A stretch of 64,000 nt of DNA from Clostridium puniceum (GTDB taxonomy: Bacteria > Bacillota > Clostridia > Clostridiales > Clostridiaceae), in the NCBI RefSeq assembly GCF_002006345.1, contig NZ_LZZM01000011.1, positions 1 to 64,000 on the forward strand, written 5' to 3'. Position numbers and translations under genes: made by a program. The stretch's first letter is position 1. Each line of letters begins with the position of its first letter. Positions 46,981 through 56,861 of this stretch are shown one piece after another. The notes under the pieces were generated by a model. That model searched no databases. It was not told the DNA's origin and saw nothing but the letters and a program-made list of their open reading frames with translations.

Positions 46981-48297
46981 TTATGTTTTGCTAATAAGAA
47001 TCGTTTCAATTCTCTTATCACCTAATTTATCTATCTTAAAGGTTATATCATTATATTCTATTATTTTTTCATCCTCTTCTGATGGTATGTTTCCAATTAA
47101 ATTAATAAGAAATCCACTTATAGTATCAATATCAGCATCTAATTTAATATCTAAATTTAACTTATCATTTAATTCCTCTAATGTTGTTAAACCATCTACC
47201 AAAAAAGTATTTTCATCTATCTTTCTAATTGTTTCTTCATGACTATCATCTTCATCATTAATTTCTCCCACAATTTCTTCTAGGAGATCCTCAATTGTTA
47301 TGATACCAGAAAAACCACCATATTCATCAATTATAATTGCTATATGCCTTTGGGATGCTTGAAGTGATTTAAATAAATCCTGCACCTTCTTGCCTCCATG
47401 AACAAAATATGGTTCTTTCAATATCTTCTTAATATCTACATTATCAAAGCCTTTATCCTTAGCTTCAATAATGAAATCTTTCATATATAAAATACCCATT
47501 ACATTATCTATATCATCTTCATATACTGGAACCCTAGAATATCTCATTTCTAATAATTCATCTAAATAAGAATTTAATGGTTCTTTGATATTTATACAAT
47601 ATACCTTTGTTCTAGGTGTCATCACTTTTTCAATTTTTTTATTATCAAATTCAATTATTCCCTCAATCATTTCTTTTTCACTTTCATTTATAGCACCTTG
47701 TTCTTCTCCAGTTTCTATAAATGATTTAAGCTCTTCTCTTGTTACTATTTCATCTAAATTCTCACTATCTAATCCTAAAATTTTTACTAATAAAGATGTT
47801 GATAATGATAATACCTTTATAAATGGTGCTGCTATCTTAGAAATAAATATTATTGGTTTAAGAGAAAACATAGCTATACTTTCCGATTTTCTTAAAGCTA
47901 TTCTCTTTGGAACCAATTCTCCAAATACTAAGGTAAAATATGACAATATAATTGTAACTCCTATGAATGCAATTTCATCTCCATAAGGTATATTTATACT
48001 GTTTAAAGCTTTTCCTAATTGTGTTGAAATTCCTGTGGCTGCAGAAGCACTGGCAAAAAAACCTGCGAGTGTTATTCCTACTTGAATTGTTGATAAAAAT
48101 TTTGTTGGCTCCTCCATCAGCTTGCAAAGAATTTGTGCTTTTTTATCTCCCTCACTTGCTAACATCTTCATTTTGTTTTTGTTTACTGAAACAATTGCCA
48201 TTTCTGCCGATGCAAAAAATGCATTGATTAAAGTTAATGCAACTAAAAATATAATTTGCATTACCATATTATTTGTCTGGGCTACTTCGCCTTCCAT
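46981..48297 (-). CDS. Hemolysin C / CorC-type membrane protein (CNNM transporter domain)
   Basis: This 438-residue protein has a DUF21/CNNM membrane domain (about residues 10-195, four helices, 'FVALTLINAFFASAEMAIVSVNKNKM', 'FGELVPKRIAL'). Two CBS domains ('VMTPRTKVYCINI', 'VPVYEDDIDNVMGILYMKDFI', 'IAIIIDEYGGFSGIITIEDLLEEIVGEI') and a CorC_HlyC transporter-associated domain follow. Such proteins export Mg2+ or act in divalent-metal balance; hemolysin is a historical name. ATG 48295-48297 follows GGAGGAG; the frame opens seven codons earlier, which would swallow the RBS. It stands as a single gene with its own terminator. Confidence 0.92.
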   Translation of the reverse strand: MEGEVAQTNNMVMQIIFLVALTLINAFFASAEMAIVSVNKNKMKMLASEGDKKAQILCKLMEEPTKFLSTIQVGITLAGFFASASAATGISTQLGKALNSINIPYGDEIAFIGVTIILSYFTLVFGELVPKRIALRKSESIAMFSLKPIIFISKIAAPFIKVLSLSTSLLVKILGLDSENLDEIVTREELKSFIETGEEQGAINESEKEMIEGIIEFDNKKIEKVMTPRTKVYCINIKEPLNSYLDELLEMRYSRVPVYEDDIDNVMGILYMKDFIIEAKDKGFDNVDIKKILKEPYFVHGGKKVQDLFKSLQASQRHIAIIIDEYGGFSGIITIEDLLEEIVGEINDEDDSHEETIRKIDENTFLVDGLTTLEELNDKLNLDIKLDADIDTISGFLINLIGNIPSEEDEKIIEYNDITFKIDKLGDKRIETILISKT

Positions 48298-48396
48298 CTT
48301 CCTTCTCCTCCATAACATAAATGTTTTTTATTTATATATATATATTAACATAAATAAAACATTTATGTTATATTTCATTGAATGTTTATTAATTTT

Positions 48397-49911
48397 TTAC
48401 ATTTCTTCATCACATTGTTTTTTATAATTTAAAGGGCTTGTACCTACATATTTTTTAAACTTACTATGGAAATAATCTATATTTTTATAGCCGACTTTTT
48501 CACAAACTTGATAAACCTTAAGCTTTTCTTCTACTAAAAAACACTTGGCCTTTTCTATTCTGATTTTATCTAAGTATGTATTGAAATTTTCTCCCACATT
48601 GCTTTTAAAAAGTTTACCTAAATATGCACTATTATAATTGAATATTTCAGCTAATATCTCTAACTTTAAATCTTTGTAATAATTAGTATTCATGTAGTTA
48701 ATTACTCTCTTTATAATATTATCTGAGGATGTACCTCCAATTTGATTAGCAATATTATTAAAATTTTCTATAAGATAATCTATTACATGTTTTAAGCTTA
48801 TTTGGCTATATATATTTTCTATAATTTCTTCATTAGCTTTAATCGCAATTTCATCATAATCACTGTTCAACTTCTGTTTTAAATCTAAGAATATTTTTAT
48901 ACACATAACTTTTATTTGCTCTTCTGAATAATTTCTTTGTATAACCAATTTTTCAAGATCTCTAAATTTTGAAATTATTTTTTCTACATCACTAATTTCA
49001 ACATAACTATATATTTTTTCTACAACGGTATCAAAATTAAATGATTTATTCATATCAATTTTTTCTACGCTTTTCTTAGATATTATCCCCTTTTCAAGGA
49101 ATAAAAACCTTTTTATTAATAATTTTTTTGCTTCTTTATAAGACTGTTTTATCTTTCTTATATTATTAACTTCACAACCTATAGTTATAAATATGTTTTC
49201 ATGTAATTTTTTACTTAATTTGCCTTTTAATTCACTTGCAATGCTATTAATACGCTTGTTATTAAAATCTTTAAATAATATCAAAATTCCCATATCTATT
49301 TTAATAACATCTACATCTCCATAGCTTTTTAATTGTTCTTTAACTAATTCTTCTAATTTAATTTTTTTATCATAACCATCAACTTCTGATATTAAGGCAA
49401 CTCTAAATTTTTCATATTTACTATATTCTTCTTTTATTTGATTATCTTCTTCTAAGCTCTCATCATTTTCATCTAAAATAAAATTATGAAGTTTAGTATA
49501 TTGAACTATTTTCTTTTCTTGTTGCCACAATTTTTCATTTTCTATTTCAGTTTTTAATTGTAGTAATAAATCTATTAGTTCATCTTCGTCAACTGGTTTT
49601 AAAATATAAGATTTTACTCCATATTTAATTCCTGTCTTAGCATATTCAAAGTTAGAATAACCACTTACAATTATAAATTTGCCTACATATCCTGCTTCTC
49701 TTGCTTCTTTAATTACATCTGTACCTAATTTACCAGGAAGTTTTATGTCTATCAACACAATATCAGGTAAAAGCGTCATTATCTTTTCAAACCCATCTTC
49801 TGCATCTTGGCCTTCTCCGCAGACTTGAAATCCATTTTCTTGCCAAGGCATTATTTTTCTAAGCCCTAACCTAACATTTGGTTCATCATCTATAATTAGA
49901 ACATTTAACAT
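48397..49911 (-). CDS. YesN-type response regulator, AraC family
   Basis: This 504-residue protein has a receiver domain (phospho-acceptor Asp in 'DIVLIDIKLPGKLG', about residue 55; 'GYSNFEYAKTGIKYGVKSYILKPVDEDEL'). A long middle region and a C-terminal AraC-type double helix-turn-helix follow ('LEILAEIFNYNSAYLGKLFKSNVGENFNTYL', 'YQVCEKVGYKNIDYFHSKFKKYVGTSP'). It is adjacent to its sensor kinase (1-bp spacing) and should activate the sugar genes to its right on the map (51953-64000). Confidence 0.95.
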   Translation of the reverse strand: MLNVLIIDDEPNVRLGLRKIMPWQENGFQVCGEGQDAEDGFEKIMTLLPDIVLIDIKLPGKLGTDVIKEAREAGYVGKFIIVSGYSNFEYAKTGIKYGVKSYILKPVDEDELIDLLLQLKTEIENEKLWQQEKKIVQYTKLHNFILDENDESLEEDNQIKEEYSKYEKFRVALISEVDGYDKKIKLEELVKEQLKSYGDVDVIKIDMGILILFKDFNNKRINSIASELKGKLSKKLHENIFITIGCEVNNIRKIKQSYKEAKKLLIKRFLFLEKGIISKKSVEKIDMNKSFNFDTVVEKIYSYVEISDVEKIISKFRDLEKLVIQRNYSEEQIKVMCIKIFLDLKQKLNSDYDEIAIKANEEIIENIYSQISLKHVIDYLIENFNNIANQIGGTSSDNIIKRVINYMNTNYYKDLKLEILAEIFNYNSAYLGKLFKSNVGENFNTYLDKIRIEKAKCFLVEEKLKVYQVCEKVGYKNIDYFHSKFKKYVGTSPLNYKKQCDEEM

Positions 49912-51720
49912 TTATAATACCTCCGTTTTATCTATAATAGGTAATGACAAAGTAACCGTTGTCCCCTTTCCAAATTCACTTTCTATATTTAATCCATATT
50001 GTTTTCCATAACGTATTTTTATTCTTTGATTTACATTAATCATTCCAATACTCTTTCCATTGTTTTCTTCCGATAAAACTAATTTTTTGTTTATTTTTTC
50101 TAATTTTTTCGGTTCAAGCCCCACCCCATTATCGTTTATCTTTATTATTAAACATTCATCCTTTTCTAGTATATCTATTATAATTGTTCCTTTTTCCCTC
50201 TTTTCTTCTAACCCATGAACAAATGCATTTTCAACAACTGGTTGAAGTAGCAATGGTAATATCTCATATTCATCTTGGTTAACTGAACTTTCTATATTTA
50301 GCTCATACTTAACCATTCCTTCAAATCTCATGGCCTGAATTTGAAGATAACTTTCTATAAGGTCAAGTTCCGATTTAAGACTAACACTCTTACCACTAAC
50401 TTCTAGATTTCTTCTCATTATTTTACCAAGTTTCTTCACTATATCAGCAATTTCCTTATCACCATTACAAAATGCCTTCATCCTTATAGTTTCAAGTGTA
50501 TTATATAGAAAATGAGGATTTATTTGATTCGCAAGCATTTTAAATTCTGCTTCCTTTTGACTTGCTCTTAATTGTTCCTTTTGTATTTTTTCAATATAAA
50601 CTTCTTCAATTAATTGTTTTATACTTTTTATCATCGTCTTTAGATCTTGATATAGCTGCCCTATTTCATCACTACCTTCAATACGCGATACTATGTAGAA
50701 ATCACCATTTACCACCCTATGCATTTCTCTCCTTAATATATCAACTCTCTCTGATATTGTTTTTGAGAAATATATAATTATAAATAAGGCAAAAATAATT
50801 GTTATTAAAATTACTACTATACTATTCGTTGTAACTTTATTAGTTTGGTTAGTAATTTGATTTATAGGCACTATAATAAGAATTTTAAAATTATTTTCTA
50901 AAGTTTTGTCTATCTTAAATGAGTTTAATATCATATAACTTTCCTGTTTATTAAATTCTGTTTTAAAAACATTAATATCATCTTTCTGAGATTTTTTTAT
51001 AATATATTTTGTTAATTGCTTTTCATCAATTTCATATTTATTCTTGGACGAAATTGTTTGTCCATCTAGAAGAATCATATTATTAGATGGGTCAGTATCT
51101 ATTAAACCTTTTAATATGCTTGGATTAATACTTATTACTAATACTCCTGTTTGTTTGCCTCTATTATCTTTTATACATCTAACCAAAGATAAATATTCCA
51201 AATTTGTGAATTCATCTTTAGTATATCTCCATGCTATTTTTCCACTATTAGCTATAGCTTTTTTATACCAGTCTTCGTTTCTTATGGTATCCGAAACCAT
51301 CAAAAATTCTGTATTTGGAAGTAGTGTAGGATTTTCAACATATACAGTTATACTTGAAAATTCCCTATAATACTTCAAATAATTTTTAAGAACGGAATAA
51401 TTGTAGTATGTCTCTATAACTTCATTATAACTTGTATAATTTCTAGTTAAAATTGAATTTAAATTCTCATCTCCATAAATCATATCAGATACCTTTGTTG
51501 TTAAATTAAGAATCTCTTCTAATCTATGTTGTATTGTTTTAGAGTTGTTTTCAGCTTCATCTACGGCTCTATTTACAACTATAGTAGTCATTTGTGTTGT
51601 TAAATAAGTTCCAACTATAGATACTGTTGCAATGGTAACTATAAGGTAAGTTAATATTAATTTATTCCTTATCTTCACATTATTAATTAGATTTTTAATT
51701 CTCCAATTGTTGTGCTTCAT
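49912..51720 (-). CDS. YesM-type sensor histidine kinase
   Basis: This 602-residue membrane kinase has an N-terminal helix (about residues 18-38), an extracytoplasmic sensor of about 260 residues, a second helix ('SIVVILITIIFALFIIIYF') and HAMP. The HisKA_7TM-type 'MLANQINPHFLYNTLETIRM' carries the phosphorylated His, and an HATPase domain follows ('PLLLQPVVENAFVHGLEEKREKG', 'NDNGVGLEPKK'). It pairs with the adjacent response regulator. In related systems it senses an oligosaccharide, often through the binding protein. Confidence 0.95.
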   Translation of the reverse strand: MKHNNWRIKNLINNVKIRNKLILTYLIVTIATVSIVGTYLTTQMTTIVVNRAVDEAENNSKTIQHRLEEILNLTTKVSDMIYGDENLNSILTRNYTSYNEVIETYYNYSVLKNYLKYYREFSSITVYVENPTLLPNTEFLMVSDTIRNEDWYKKAIANSGKIAWRYTKDEFTNLEYLSLVRCIKDNRGKQTGVLVISINPSILKGLIDTDPSNNMILLDGQTISSKNKYEIDEKQLTKYIIKKSQKDDINVFKTEFNKQESYMILNSFKIDKTLENNFKILIIVPINQITNQTNKVTTNSIVVILITIIFALFIIIYFSKTISERVDILRREMHRVVNGDFYIVSRIEGSDEIGQLYQDLKTMIKSIKQLIEEVYIEKIQKEQLRASQKEAEFKMLANQINPHFLYNTLETIRMKAFCNGDKEIADIVKKLGKIMRRNLEVSGKSVSLKSELDLIESYLQIQAMRFEGMVKYELNIESSVNQDEYEILPLLLQPVVENAFVHGLEEKREKGTIIIDILEKDECLIIKINDNGVGLEPKKLEKINKKLVLSEENNGKSIGMINVNQRIKIRYGKQYGLNIESEFGKGTTVTLSLPIIDKTEVL

Positions 51721-51952
51721 AATTAATCCTCATTATTCATAATTTAAAATTTTAGAAAACCTTTTCCAAAATAGTATACTATATTTTCTATTTCTTTTAA
51801 ATTATTTAATTATTAACTATAAATAGTAATGGGTAAATAAAACGTTTTTCATCTTATTTACCCATTTTATATATGATAAAAACAATTGCTAACCCTAATT
51901 TAGACAATTTTTAATCATTAATATTTTTCTTAAAATCTTTCCTATAAATCGA

Positions 51953-54331
51953 TTATTCTTTTATGCAAATAATATATTCACCCTTTTCACTTGTTGCAAA
52001 TTCTATTATATTTTCCTTAATATACTTAACATAAACCTTTGTTGAATCTCTTTTAATTACCATATTTCTATTTACTTTAATTCTACATATATTACTTAAC
52101 TTTGATATAATCTTAACCTTAAGCAATTGTCCATTTTTCCATTCCATATTAATTTCAAAACCACCTCTAGCTTTAAGGCCTTCTATACAACCATTTTCCC
52201 ATTCTTTAGGTAAAGCTGGAAGAAAATCAATATATCCTTCATGACTTTGCAAAAGCATTTCTGCAATAGCGGCGGTTCCACCAAAGTTTCCGTCTATTTG
52301 AAATGGTGGACATACATTAAATAAATTTGAAAAAGTTAACTTTCTAAATAAAACCATTAAATACTCATATGAAGCTTTTGAATCTTTAAGTCTTGCAAAT
52401 AAATTAACTACCCAAGAACAACTCCAGCCTGTATGACCACCGCCATGACTTAATCTTCTTTCTAAAGATACTCTGCACGCTTCAAATAATTCCTTTGTCT
52501 TTTCCTCACTTATATCACTGCCTGGATATAAACCAAATAAATGGGATAAATGTCTGTGACCTATTTCAAATTCATCAAAATCTTTAAACCATTCTTGCAG
52601 CTGTCCATGTTTTCCTATTTTATATGGATATAATTTTTCTTTAGCATCTTTTAATTTTTCACTAAATTCTATGTCGTTTTCTAAAACTTCTATGGTTTTT
52701 ATACAGTTAGTGAATAGCTCTCTTGTAATTGCCATATCCATTGTAGAAGCAATGCTTGGTGAGCATTTTTCTCCACCTGGTGCTACGAAATTATTTTCCG
52801 GTGAAATTGATGGACATGTTACTAAATATCCGTTTTCATCACTTATTAACCAGTCTAATAAAAAGATTGCTGCCCCCCTCATAGTTGGGTACACCTCTTC
52901 TAGAAATTTTTTATCTTGAGTGAATTCATAGTGCTCCCAAAGATGACTGCATAACCATGCTCCCGCCATTGGCCAATATGCCCATTCAACACTTCCTCCA
53001 GCTGGTGCTGATTGTCTCCATAAATTTATATTATGATTTGCAGTCCATCCATTGCAGCCATATCTAACTTTTGCTGTTTCTGCTCCAACTTCTGATACTT
53101 CTTTTATCATTTTAAATAATGGCTCATGACATTCAGATAAATTGCATACTTCCGCTGGCCAATAATTCATTTCAACATTTATATTTGTTGTATAATTACT
53201 GCTCCAAGCAGGCCTTAAATCTTCATTCCAAATTCCTTGAAGATTAGCTGGCTGAGTTCCTTCCCTAGAACTTGACATCAAAAGATATCTTCCATATTGA
53301 AAATATAGTGGGATTAGTGATAAATCCTCTCCACCATTAACGACCTTCTCTAATCTCTTATTTGTTGGAATTTTATACTTTTCATCCTCACCCAAATTAA
53401 AATTCACTCGGTTAAATAATTCTATATATTCTTGTAAATGGGCTGAATAAAGCTCTTTAAAAGTCTTTTCCTTTATTTTCTCTAAAGTTTCACTACAAAG
53501 TTTTTCTGAATCTTTTCCCTCTATTCCAGCCTCACATTTAAAATCATTAAAGCTTGTATGAGCTATAATTTTTATTAAGACACTATCTGCTCCTTGAACT
53601 TTTAAAAATCCATTTTCAGAGCTGACTTTTCCATTACAAGCTTTTACATCTACCAGAATTTGAAAATCCATTCCCTTTTTGCCTTCCTCATCATATATAA
53701 TCGGATTTTCTTCTTGAACATAAGAAGGTGCTGCATGTATTGGTGCTTTTCCTGTTAATGTTATTGAATTTTCATTTAAAGATTTTGTTTCAAATCTTAA
53801 AAGACTATCTAAAGACGCCAAAAAAGTTAATTTTCCTTTTTTACTTGCAGTAAGATTTATAACAATTGCATTATCTGGTGCAGAAATAAATAAAGTTCTG
53901 TTAAATTCAACTCCATTTATCTTATAATTAACTCTTACAAGGCCTTCTTCTAAATCTAATTCTCTCTTATATTCCTCATAAGCGTCAGTATTTTCAAAAT
54001 CTAAATATAAATTTCCCATAGGAGCATAAGATTCATTCCAAGGTCCAAGTAATTTTTCATTCATTATTTCTTGTCCCTTAACATACTCTCCTTGAAACAT
54101 TAAATTTCTTACTTCATTTAAATTTTCTAAAAATAATCCACAGTTTTCTTCTTTAATTGGCATACCTGTCCACAATGTATCCTCATTTAGTTGAATTCTT
54201 TCCTTAGAAACATTTCCAAATACCATACTTCCAAGCCTTCCATTTCCTAACGGAAGCGCTTCTACCCATTCATTAGCCGGACTTTCATACCATAATTTTA
54301 ATCTGCTGTCTTTAGTTCTATCCCCACACAC
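51953..54331 (-). CDS. GH95 family glycoside hydrolase (alpha-L-fucosidase type)
   Basis: This 792-residue enzyme lacks a signal peptide. It begins with 'LKLWYESPANEWVEALPLGNGRLGSMVFGN' and contains 'NEDLRPAWSSNYTTNINVEMNYWPAEVCNLSE' (the catalytic Asn pair region). 'VTCPSISPENNF' carries the general-acid Glu, and 'HLSHLFGLYPG' and 'FQIDGNFGGTAAIAEMLL' follow. GH95 enzymes remove alpha-1,2-fucose, or alpha-L-galactose, from xyloglucan and glycans. Being cytoplasmic it should act on imported oligosaccharides. The start is GTG 54329-54331 behind AAGGGGG. It is the last of three hydrolase genes. Confidence 0.92.
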   Translation of the reverse strand: MCGDRTKDSRLKLWYESPANEWVEALPLGNGRLGSMVFGNVSKERIQLNEDTLWTGMPIKEENCGLFLENLNEVRNLMFQGEYVKGQEIMNEKLLGPWNESYAPMGNLYLDFENTDAYEEYKRELDLEEGLVRVNYKINGVEFNRTLFISAPDNAIVINLTASKKGKLTFLASLDSLLRFETKSLNENSITLTGKAPIHAAPSYVQEENPIIYDEEGKKGMDFQILVDVKACNGKVSSENGFLKVQGADSVLIKIIAHTSFNDFKCEAGIEGKDSEKLCSETLEKIKEKTFKELYSAHLQEYIELFNRVNFNLGEDEKYKIPTNKRLEKVVNGGEDLSLIPLYFQYGRYLLMSSSREGTQPANLQGIWNEDLRPAWSSNYTTNINVEMNYWPAEVCNLSECHEPLFKMIKEVSEVGAETAKVRYGCNGWTANHNINLWRQSAPAGGSVEWAYWPMAGAWLCSHLWEHYEFTQDKKFLEEVYPTMRGAAIFLLDWLISDENGYLVTCPSISPENNFVAPGGEKCSPSIASTMDMAITRELFTNCIKTIEVLENDIEFSEKLKDAKEKLYPYKIGKHGQLQEWFKDFDEFEIGHRHLSHLFGLYPGSDISEEKTKELFEACRVSLERRLSHGGGHTGWSCSWVVNLFARLKDSKASYEYLMVLFRKLTFSNLFNVCPPFQIDGNFGGTAAIAEMLLQSHEGYIDFLPALPKEWENGCIEGLKARGGFEINMEWKNGQLLKVKIISKLSNICRIKVNRNMVIKRDSTKVYVKYIKENIIEFATSEKGEYIICIKE

Positions 54332-54402
54332 CTAACTTCCCCCTTTTCAATCGAGAATTTCCCCTCTTTATAAATGTTCTTTTATAAAATACAATTGACA
54401 AT

Positions 54403-54475
54403 CAAGGATGAAATCGTCGCATAATTACTGCATGATTTTCAAAAGCCTTAAGCCTTTCTCCTTGATTGCCCACAG
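54403..54475. repeat. Folded intergenic element between GH95 and GH3
   Basis: CAATCAAGGA and TCCTTGATTG form a 10-bp outer stem. Inside are AAAGCC-like/GGCTTT and GAAATC/GATTTTC smaller stems, so the element can fold as a branched structure. It may be a mobile REP-like sequence or a processing site that sets the ratio of GH3 to GH95. Confidence 0.45.
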
Positions 54476-54528
54476 GCTACCCATAAAGGGCATCAATTTT
54501 AATTATTATGTCCTGTATATTCTATTGT

Positions 54529-56673
54529 TTAAAATTTATAGCTTGAATTTAAATTAAATTTTTTCCTTAATCTAATATCTTCTGAAGAACTACCTACAAA
54601 AATTTCAAAAGTTCCTGGTTCAACAGTCCATTTTTTATCTTCTACACTATAAAATGCTAATGACTTCTTATTTAGTTTAATTTCAACTTCTTTAGTTTCA
54701 TAAGCTTTTAAATATACCTTATCAAAGCCTTTTAATTCTAGTTTAGGTCTTTCTACTGATGCATCTAAATCTCTTACATATATTTGAGGAACTTCAGCTC
54801 CATCTTTATCTCCTGCATTGGTCACTTTAAACTTCACTGATATATCAGTATCTTCTGGTACTTCATTTATTAATATATCTAAAGCTTCATATTTAAAATC
54901 TGTATATGAAAGTCCATGGCCAAAGCAGAATAATGGTTTTACATCATAACTTGAGAAATATCTATACCCAACAAAAATACCTTCAGTATATTTAACTGTC
55001 TTTCCACCTGGGAATTCTCCTATCTTATGCGCTGGCGAATCTTCTAATGCTCTTGGGAAAGTAATCGGAAGTTTACCTGAAGGGCTAACATCTCCAAAAA
55101 GAATTTCTGCAAGTGCATTTCCACCTTCCATTCCGTTATACCAAGTTTGAACTACAGCAGATACATCATCTATCCATTCAGTCATTTTAACTGGTGCTCC
55201 ACTAAGCATTACCACAACTGCATTTTTATTGACTTCCAATACGCTCTTAATAAGTTCATCTTGAGCATAAGGAAGGTTTAAATCTGTTTTGTCATAACCT
55301 TCACTGTCAACATAATGTTTTATTTCTTGATCCTTTGATACTGTCAGTGCATTATTTTCTAATTGTAAATCATCATCGGTATGCTTCAAGCCACCAATTA
55401 TAATTACAACATCAGAAATTTTAGCAAGCTCAACAGCTTCGTTTATTAAAGCTTCCTTCTTCGATTTATCTGCATCATAGCCTTTTGCGTATTTAACTTC
55501 TGTTTGCCCGCCTAATCTGCTCTTAATTCCAAGTAATGGTGTAACCTCATATAAAGCTTTTATTTCAGCACTTCCTCCCCCATTTGAATGTATTATATTT
55601 GCGTTTTCACCTATTACTGCTAAAGTTTTTATTTTGTTATCCTTTAATGGCAGTACATTTTTTTCATTTTTAAGTAAAACTATTGATTCTCTAGCCAATT
55701 CTAATGTTTTCTCTCTATGTTTTGAAGAATTATAAATACCTCTTTTTCTATCTTCTGAAAATGCATTTATCTTATACATCATTCTTAGAATTCTTCTAAT
55801 TTTTTCATTAACTACTTCTTCGCTTACTTTTCCTGATTTTACCGCTTCGACCAATGGTTTGGCAAAAAAATAATCATCAAAGTTATAGGTCACATTCATT
55901 TCTATATCCAAGCCACTATTAGCCGCTTCTACAGTATCATGAACTGCTCCCCAGTCTGATACTACTACTCCATCAAATCCCCATTCCTCTTCTAATATTT
56001 CCTTAATTAACTGTTCACTATGAGAACAGTAATATCCATACAGCTTGTTATAGGCAGTCATTATCGAATATGAATTTCCTTCCTTTACTGCTGCTTCAAA
56101 ACCCGGTAAATATATTTCTCTTAAAGTTCTTTCATCTATTTCAACTTCAACCTTTAATCTTTCAGTTTCTTGATTATTTGCTGCAAAATGTTTAACACAT
56201 GCTGCAACATCATTATTTTCTTGAATCCCCTTAATCAGTGGAACTACTAGTTTACTTATTAAATATGGATCTTCAGACATATACTCAAAGTTTCTACCAC
56301 AAAGAGGACTTCTTATAATATTAATTCCAGGTCCAAGGATAACATCTTTTCCTCTTCCTCTTGCTTCATTTCCGAGTACTACTCCTGCTTCATGAGCTAA
56401 ACTAGTGTTCCAAGTTGCTGCTAATGCTGTATTACAAGGAAGATAAGTAGTATAATCATCTGAATTACCTATTGGCATCCAACTATCATCTGGAAATTCG
56501 TTTCTTACCCCCATTGGTCCATCAGACATTTTCAATGGGGGTATATTAAGTCTTTCAACTCCCCCAGTTCTGAAAAGTCCATTTCCGTGACACATAGCAC
56601 TCTTTTCTTCTAAGGTAAGTTTTGATATTATTTCTTCTATTTTTTTCTCAATCTCTAATATATCCTTAGACAT
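54529..56673 (-). CDS. GH3 family beta-glucosidase
   Basis: This 714-residue cytoplasmic enzyme has the GH3 N domain ('PPLKMSDGPMGVRNE', 'KHFAANNQETERLKVEVEIDERTLREIYLPGFE'), with the nucleophile Asp in 'GVVVSDWGAVHD'. The GH3 C domain ('SIVLLKNEKNVLPL', 'GLKHTDDDLQLENNAL') and a fibronectin III-like domain ('VTNAGDKDGAEVPQIYV') follow. It probably splits cello- or xyloglucan-oligosaccharides from the non-reducing end after xylose removal; beta-xylosidase activity is an alternative. ATG 56671-56673 is chosen because AAGGAGG lies 8 bp upstream; a TTG eight codons earlier would include it. Confidence 0.93.
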   Translation of the reverse strand: MSKDILEIEKKIEEIISKLTLEEKSAMCHGNGLFRTGGVERLNIPPLKMSDGPMGVRNEFPDDSWMPIGNSDDYTTYLPCNTALAATWNTSLAHEAGVVLGNEARGRGKDVILGPGINIIRSPLCGRNFEYMSEDPYLISKLVVPLIKGIQENNDVAACVKHFAANNQETERLKVEVEIDERTLREIYLPGFEAAVKEGNSYSIMTAYNKLYGYYCSHSEQLIKEILEEEWGFDGVVVSDWGAVHDTVEAANSGLDIEMNVTYNFDDYFFAKPLVEAVKSGKVSEEVVNEKIRRILRMMYKINAFSEDRKRGIYNSSKHREKTLELARESIVLLKNEKNVLPLKDNKIKTLAVIGENANIIHSNGGGSAEIKALYEVTPLLGIKSRLGGQTEVKYAKGYDADKSKKEALINEAVELAKISDVVIIIGGLKHTDDDLQLENNALTVSKDQEIKHYVDSEGYDKTDLNLPYAQDELIKSVLEVNKNAVVVMLSGAPVKMTEWIDDVSAVVQTWYNGMEGGNALAEILFGDVSPSGKLPITFPRALEDSPAHKIGEFPGGKTVKYTEGIFVGYRYFSSYDVKPLFCFGHGLSYTDFKYEALDILINEVPEDTDISVKFKVTNAGDKDGAEVPQIYVRDLDASVERPKLELKGFDKVYLKAYETKEVEIKLNKKSLAFYSVEDKKWTVEPGTFEIFVGSSSEDIRLRKKFNLNSSYKF

Positions 56674-56861
56674 AACTAAATCCTCCTTAAAATTCAATTC
56701 CGTTATTTTTATTTGTGCAATCTAATTCTTAGCTACTGTTCTCATATTCTATTTAATTAAGGATAGGTTTCCCCATCCTCAACATGCTCCCCAAATAGTT
56801 AATGTAAATTTTATATTGGTTATTGTGGTAGTTAATAAAACCCTACAAATCCTTATATTGA

